This document shows, one piece after another, positions 22,812 through 27,650 of a DNA stretch of 27,650 nt. This DNA comes from a virus, in the IMG/VR virus record IMGVR_UViG_3300044911_000197, positions 1 to 27,650 of that record; one strand, 5' to 3'. The stretch's first letter is position 1. Each line of letters starts with the position of its first letter. The translations under genes and the position numbers were made by a program. A model generated the notes under the pieces. That model saw nothing but the letters and a program-made list of their open reading frames with translations. It ran no database searches and was not told the DNA's origin.

Positions 22812-25556
22812 CTATTTCTTCTCAGAAGATTTTTTATCAAATCTATTTTTATTTTCTCTAGCAATTTGTAACTGTTTATCTGCTATTTCTTTCTGAGCTT
22901 GTAACTTCTGTCTTTCAAGATCCATCTTCTGGGACTGTCTAAGATTTTCATTACTTTGTTTCTCTCTCTGAAGATCTGTTTGTTGTTGATACTGTTCAGA
23001 CTGTCTAATATCTTTCATAGCATCTTCATAGTCTGATTGCATGTTTTTATTTACATCAACCATAGAACCATAACCAGCAGCTCTAATTTCAGCAACCAAG
23101 ATATCTCTTTGTCTATCTTTTTCTTTTTCCATAGCTTGAGCATCAAGTTTCATTTTCTCAATTTCTTGTTGAGATTGAATTTGTTGCTGTTGCATTTGTT
23201 GTTGTTGTTGCATTTCTTGTTCTTTCTGAGCTTGTTGTTTTTGTTCAGAATCTTTAAGAGCTGTGCTTAGTTCAGATATGGATTCAGATTGAATAACTTT
23301 ACCAAGATCATAGATAGATGCTCCGGTAGTATTGTTCTGCATTGCCATTTGTTTAAGTTGCTCAAGAAGAGCTCTATGGTTTGCAGTAGTACTACAGAAG
23401 ATATTAAGATCTCTCATTAAAAGATCAGTACCATTAATTTCAAAGTTTACTTTTTCATCTGCTCCAGTAATATAACTTAGTCTTGCAGATGGTTTAGTTG
23501 AGTTATAATACTGAGCTAGGTCAGTACGCATTTGGTGTACCCTAGGCATTAGATAATCACAGTGTTGGATAAAGAATACCTCTGTCTGTGCATAAGATGC
23601 AGCAGCTGCTTGTTCTACACCTGTAGCAGTCATTTGAGATAACTGTTGTCCCATTCTTTGTGGGTTCACACCAATTACTTCATATGCCTGTTGTTTAAAG
23701 TGATTAGCTAACTGAATCCTTGACATTAATCTTTCTGTCTGAGCAAGATCAAGTTTCTGGAAGTGCTGGAAGTTTAATGCATTCTCTGTATTTGTAATAG
23801 AAGTATCAAGAGGAAGGATCTGGAAGTTCTTCATTGCTACATATGCATTAGCATAATTACCTTTACCCCAGTCTTCACCAAGAGAGTGCTTAGGTAAAGT
23901 ATTCTGATCAAGCATAATTACAGTACCAAGTTCATCTACTAGAATATCTGCAATCTGATTGTTTACAATGTTATACCCAATCTGGTATGGCTTCATCAAG
24001 TCAATAAGAGCAGTTGACTTAGTATTTCTATCTGAGAATACAGCTCCTTCTACTGGAAGTTTACAACCATACAAACTATTGTCTCCTTTAAATTGGAACT
24101 TAAGTGGAGCAATATGATTATTTTGTAGACCAATATAGATTGGAGAGAACCCACCAGGATTATTCATACCCCAGAATGAAGGAAGGTTTGGACCAATTTT
24201 AACACCACCCCAAACTTCATTTACCCAAATCCAGTCAATATGTTCTCCAAAGATTACATTATCTCTTGTCTTATTTTTAAAGAGTCTTGTATCATATACA
24301 GGTTTGTCAATTACTTTATAAGCTTCGGTAACAATTTCAGTTAATACTTCTCCTGTATCAGTTACTTTAGTTAAGTGTCCAACTTTTCTCTGAGACTTCC
24401 AGTAAGCTGTTGTTACTCTAAGTAAGAAAGCAGTACCTTGATCAAAATAATCTTCTCCTTGTGATAAGATTTGATTTACAATATCACCTCCATTATATAC
24501 AGAACCTGCTGCTGCAGTTGTAAATTGTCTGTATGCTAAAGAAGGCATATTAGTATTCCAATCATGTGACTTTGTAGCATCATAGAATGAACCATCATTC
24601 TGTAGTCCACCAATGTTATAACCTGCTGATCTAATTGGATAAATTGCTTCAAGTGCCTCAAGTTGCTCTTCAGTCATGATATAACCATACTTATCAATAA
24701 CATCAGATACTGTAAGCATGTCTATTTTACCTACCCAGTTACCTTGAGAAATATATCTTGCATCCGGAGATTTGTGATAGAATGTAATTGCAGGATTCCA
24801 GAGTTCTACTTCATAGTCATCTTCCATCATGTGGAAGTGCCAGAACTCTCTATCTGTAATGAGCATATCACGGAAACCTCTTTCTTCAAGTTCATCCATT
24901 TTAAACCTCTCAACATCTACTTTATGTTGGTGAGTTGCCCATTCTTCAATCATTGATCTGTAATTCTTTTTAAAGAATTGTTCAATCTCAGGAAGACTTT
25001 TAAGTTTATCTGGTGCAATTTCTTCTTGAGCTTCTGCTGAGTTTGGATCTAGTCCTTGTTCAATGAGTGCTGTAATAACTTTTGTTTGAGCATCAGCAAG
25101 AAGAGTTTCTTCTATCATTACTCTTTTCTGCTCAAGCATTTCATTATATGAAAGCTCATCAATAGCTCTGTATGTAAGTTTAGTAGATCTTTTAGCAAAT
25201 TCAGCTACCAGAACATTAACAACATTTGGAATAATAGGATAGAACTTTAACTCTAATACTGAGGGATCATCTTTAGTAAGTAGATCTACAACATCTCTAT
25301 ATTCATTGTTTTCTTCAACTATATAATCTGTTCTGTCAATAATACCTTTTGCAAGCTTATAATTTTTCATAAGCTTACGGGCATTTCTACGGATTTGTTT
25401 TAGACCATTCCATTCTAACCAGTCTAAGTTCCAAGCTGCCCATTCATCATCTTTTTCTTTTTCAGGTAAAAATTGAAGAGGTTGCATAACACTACCAAGT
25501 CTGTTATGCTGAACCTTAGCACCCTTCTTTAACTGTAAAGCATTATATACCTGCAT
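22812..25556 (-). CDS. Portal protein (crAss-like)
   Basis: A 914-residue protein, long for a portal but usual for crAss-like phages. It starts 5 bases after the terminase stop, and terminase followed by portal is the classic order. The N-terminal half is mixed (LQFLPEKEKDDEWAAWNLDW; DREFWHFHMMEDDYEVELWN; FYHKSPDARYISQGNWVGKI). The central part has the helical stem-type region (GVNPQRMGQQLSQMTATGVE; AAASYAQTEVFFIQHCDYLM). The last about 147 residues are a Gln/Glu/Lys-rich coiled coil interrupted near residue 827 by AAGYGSM, consistent with the barrel extension that channels DNA inside the head. The stop is TAG, showing that TAG is read as stop here. It forms the dodecameric packaging vertex. 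Confidence 0.85.
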   Translation of the reverse strand: MQVYNALQLKKGAKVQHNRLGSVMQPLQFLPEKEKDDEWAAWNLDWLEWNGLKQIRRNARKLMKNYKLAKGIIDRTDYIVEENNEYRDVVDLLTKDDPSVLELKFYPIIPNVVNVLVAEFAKRSTKLTYRAIDELSYNEMLEQKRVMIEETLLADAQTKVITALIEQGLDPNSAEAQEEIAPDKLKSLPEIEQFFKKNYRSMIEEWATHQHKVDVERFKMDELEERGFRDMLITDREFWHFHMMEDDYEVELWNPAITFYHKSPDARYISQGNWVGKIDMLTVSDVIDKYGYIMTEEQLEALEAIYPIRSAGYNIGGLQNDGSFYDATKSHDWNTNMPSLAYRQFTTAAAGSVYNGGDIVNQILSQGEDYFDQGTAFLLRVTTAYWKSQRKVGHLTKVTDTGEVLTEIVTEAYKVIDKPVYDTRLFKNKTRDNVIFGEHIDWIWVNEVWGGVKIGPNLPSFWGMNNPGGFSPIYIGLQNNHIAPLKFQFKGDNSLYGCKLPVEGAVFSDRNTKSTALIDLMKPYQIGYNIVNNQIADILVDELGTVIMLDQNTLPKHSLGEDWGKGNYANAYVAMKNFQILPLDTSITNTENALNFQHFQKLDLAQTERLMSRIQLANHFKQQAYEVIGVNPQRMGQQLSQMTATGVEQAAAASYAQTEVFFIQHCDYLMPRVHQMRTDLAQYYNSTKPSARLSYITGADEKVNFEINGTDLLMRDLNIFCSTTANHRALLEQLKQMAMQNNTTGASIYDLGKVIQSESISELSTALKDSEQKQQAQKEQEMQQQQQMQQQQIQSQQEIEKMKLDAQAMEKEKDRQRDILVAEIRAAGYGSMVDVNKNMQSDYEDAMKDIRQSEQYQQQTDLQREKQSNENLRQSQKMDLERQKLQAQKEIADKQLQIARENKNRFDKKSSEKK

Positions 25557-25561
25557 ATTTA

Positions 25562-27650
25562 TTATTTTAAGTTCTTAAAGGCTGACCTATTAAAAACTTG
25601 ACCGTTAATAACTTTAGACCCATGTCCCATATGACGGAACGGGGTTCTATTTAATTTAAACAAATTATTTGACTTTTGCAAGTTTTTAGAAGCATCATCC
25701 ATTACTACTCTTTTAGAATAACCTCTGTTAGCTTGTTGTATTCTCATAAATGCAACTAGTGCTGCAAATGATACAAGTCTATCCACGTTGACTCCATCAG
25801 CATACTCTTGCATTTCTTTAAGTAACATGGGATCCGGGATCCTCTCTATTCCGTACTTTGTACGTACAATTGTACCATCTGTTTTAGTTTCTATATCTAG
25901 TTCTTCTTTACAGTATTCAATAGCATAACTTAATAAATGAGCCTTAAATAATGTACCGGTGTTTTTCCAACCATACTCTTGGAATACGTTAGCATTTGCA
26001 CCAAGATCTTTTAAGAATAAGATCTGACTCTTAGGAACTAAGTATCTCTGTTTCTTTCTAGAGATCATATACTGGATAAATAATGAGATGTTATTCTCTA
26101 TTACTGTCCATGCATTGTACCATTCTATAATTAGTTCTAGTCTCTGGTGAGTTTTATTGATATCATCAAATCTACCACACCAAGCTGCTACAATCTTATC
26201 TGGTTCTATGTATGTTTCTGTTTCTCCCATAGTAACTCTAGTAACTTCTACCGGAGCTTTCATTATATAGATAGAACAGAGTGATTCTGATGTTGTAGTC
26301 TTACCTTCTGACACGGGGTCAATAGATGCATAGTACTGTCCAAAAGTTGGATCCTTTATTGGTCTTTCCCATACAACAAGTACACCAGTTTTATCTTCTG
26401 TTTTCTTACTTATAGGAAACTCTTTAATTGGTTGCTTATCTGTAGATTTCACAGCTACTTTACCATTTTCATCTGTAAAAATATCTAGAAACTCATAAGC
26501 ATATTCTTTCTCCTCTATTCTTCTTGATTGAGCAGCAACTAAGTGTGGAGGAAACACAGACACTGTTCTGTGTGCAAATGCTTCTTGAATGTTTCTTGGG
26601 TGCTGAGAAATACGTAACTGATAGTCTTCTGGAGCAAGTTCTTTTTTCCATTGCTCAAACTGTTTGTCAAGAGCTTCTAATGCTTCTTCTACAAGTGAAT
26701 TACCAAAGTCATCTATGTATGGAGGCATTGACCATTGCTCAGGAATAAACAAACCTGACAAACCTACAGTTCCTTTATTATCTATAAGATTACTTTCTAC
26801 AGCATAAATATCTTTAGAAAGTGGGTTAAGAATCATTTCTCTTAATGGATTACACTGAGACAAGTCACCCACAGATCCTGCTGCAATAAACATACCTGTA
26901 GTAACCATACCTGAGCGCATAGCCGGGCGCATGTACTCATATGTCTGGTCCATCTTAGGTGCAATCCCTGCTTCCTCATGGAAGAAGTACTTTACTGGAC
27001 CCCCTACACCATTTGTTGGATCTTTCTCAAATGACATACCTTGTATGGTACCCTTAAGACCAACCTCTGTTTTTCTATCTCCTTTTCTTACCTCAATCTT
27101 TTGTTGCCACATCATTACCTTGTCTGGAGACATAGGTCTATACCATGCAGTATGTTCATTTAAGAAAGCTGCATATTCCTGTAAGAATTTCCAGGATCCT
27201 TTCTCATTGATGTAGTCTTTAAGACTTGCTCCCATCTTAAGAGTGACCCCAGCTTCAAACCATTGTTGGTTTATAAACTTACCCATATGGTAATAAGAAG
27301 ATGCAATCTGACGTTTCTTAAGAATAGCAGCATGTTTATAGTTTATCTCAGCAAGTAATTCATATAGAGCCATATGATACTGAGCATCTCTAATTTTAGC
27401 AAAGTCAAACTTCTGTTGTTCCTTATCAAAGATTGGTAAGAAGTTAAGCCACATATAGTATTCTCTTGCAAGAAACCATGTGTTAGTATCATCTTTTACA
27501 ATTATCCCCTTCCTGCATTTTGTTTTTTGATCATCCCAATAGGATATGAAGTCTTTTGATTTGAATGGGGCTGTGCAATATACTCCTGTATCTCTAAACT
27601 TTCTTGACTCAGATACAAATACCTGATTAGTTGTACTGTTGAATCCGTAA
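25562..27650 (-). CDS. terL: Terminase large subunit, N-terminus beyond the window
   Basis: The frame is open through the right edge, giving 695 visible residues. The first Met (27454) is internal, because 65 in-frame codons upstream continue a plausible protein (QVFVSESRKFRDTGVYCTAP; WFLAREYYMW). Counting from that Met: a variant Walker A / adenine-binding segment AAILKKRQIASSYY lies at 42-55, Walker B with catalytic acid VKYFFHEEAG at 154-163, and a coupling-type segment TTGMFIAAGSVGD at 185-197. The nuclease domain has Asp379 (YYASIDPVSEG), Glu453 (WTVIENN) and Asp558 (GVNVDRLVSFAALV), the expected RNase H-like triad. It uses ATP to drive DNA into the prohead through the portal and cuts the concatemer. 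The Walker A lacks the canonical GKT/S but is in the right place, as in other divergent terminases. Confidence 0.92.
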   Translation of the reverse strand, partial: YGFNSTTNQVFVSESRKFRDTGVYCTAPFKSKDFISYWDDQKTKCRKGIIVKDDTNTWFLAREYYMWLNFLPIFDKEQQKFDFAKIRDAQYHMALYELLAEINYKHAAILKKRQIASSYYHMGKFINQQWFEAGVTLKMGASLKDYINEKGSWKFLQEYAAFLNEHTAWYRPMSPDKVMMWQQKIEVRKGDRKTEVGLKGTIQGMSFEKDPTNGVGGPVKYFFHEEAGIAPKMDQTYEYMRPAMRSGMVTTGMFIAAGSVGDLSQCNPLREMILNPLSKDIYAVESNLIDNKGTVGLSGLFIPEQWSMPPYIDDFGNSLVEEALEALDKQFEQWKKELAPEDYQLRISQHPRNIQEAFAHRTVSVFPPHLVAAQSRRIEEKEYAYEFLDIFTDENGKVAVKSTDKQPIKEFPISKKTEDKTGVLVVWERPIKDPTFGQYYASIDPVSEGKTTTSESLCSIYIMKAPVEVTRVTMGETETYIEPDKIVAAWCGRFDDINKTHQRLELIIEWYNAWTVIENNISLFIQYMISRKKQRYLVPKSQILFLKDLGANANVFQEYGWKNTGTLFKAHLLSYAIEYCKEELDIETKTDGTIVRTKYGIERIPDPMLLKEMQEYADGVNVDRLVSFAALVAFMRIQQANRGYSKRVVMDDASKNLQKSNNLFKLNRTPFRHMGHGSKVINGQVFNRSAFKNLK

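Noticed and set aside
22812-22814. Possible stop-codon reassignment (TAG), known in some crAss-like phages
   Set aside because: The portal gene ends at TAG and long frames run without in-frame TAG or TGA; nothing here suggests reassignment.
23037-23270. Plus-strand Leu/Phe/Ser-rich frame resembling a membrane peptide
   Set aside because: It is the antisense of the Gln/Lys-rich portal coiled coil; hydrophobic composition is expected from that complement.

Overview
The window is part of the late (virion) gene block of a tailed, probably short-tailed (podovirus-type) phage. It most resembles the crAss-like phages (order Crassvirales) of Bacteroidota. The evidence is a run of terminase, portal, putative scaffold and major capsid protein, followed by connector/ring proteins and one very large 'muzzle'-type tail protein with the N- and C-terminal patterns I associate with crAss-like tail-stabilization proteins. 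The DNA is AT-rich and every supported gene is on the minus strand. Starts have A/T-rich leaders with no Shine-Dalgarno sequence, as expected for a Bacteroidota host. Stops include TAA, TGA and TAG (portal), so the standard code appears to be used. Several small proteins (DUF5872-like, DUF6321-like, 'KKGG' basic proteins) are types I associate with aquatic phages, so a freshwater or marine host is more likely than a gut one; that is inference.

Layout in the direction of transcription (high to low coordinates). 27650-22812: large terminase (cut by the window edge) and portal. 22716-19803: putative scaffold and major capsid protein, ending in a strong GAAA-tetraloop terminator. 19719-15278: a 338-aa unknown protein, five small very basic proteins, a connector-like protein, and a Dps/ferritin-like protein with a complete ferroxidase signature. 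15212-13521: a 563-aa virion protein with its own terminator. 13447-8496: a 186-aa virion-type protein, a 61-aa zinc-ribbon protein, a 646-aa cysteine-rich repeat protein, a 554-aa fibre-like protein and a related 181-aa protein, ending in a terminator. 8377-1: a tightly coupled tail operon (IHF-like protein, two ring/tail-tubular proteins, the 1869-aa muzzle-type protein, and a protein cut by the left edge). Its genes overlap by 1 or 4 bases at every junction.

The most unusual signal is non-coding. The 11-mer AAACCAACAAA lies 1-2 bases 5' of the start codon of three separate genes: the scaffold, the 338-aa protein and the 61-aa protein. Its exact complement, TTTGTTGGTTT, forms the whole predicted loop of a hairpin in the 3' UTR of the 181-aa gene, directly before a Rho-independent terminator. 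This is the architecture of a 3'-UTR-derived antisense small RNA acting on ribosome-binding leaders. It could instead be a repeated protein-binding site. Other points of interest are the Dps-like protein inside the structural block, the GG-motif basic protein cluster, and the unusually cysteine-rich virion proteins.

No tRNA, rRNA, CRISPR array, integrase, transposase or attachment site was seen. No gap between genes exceeds about 120 bases.
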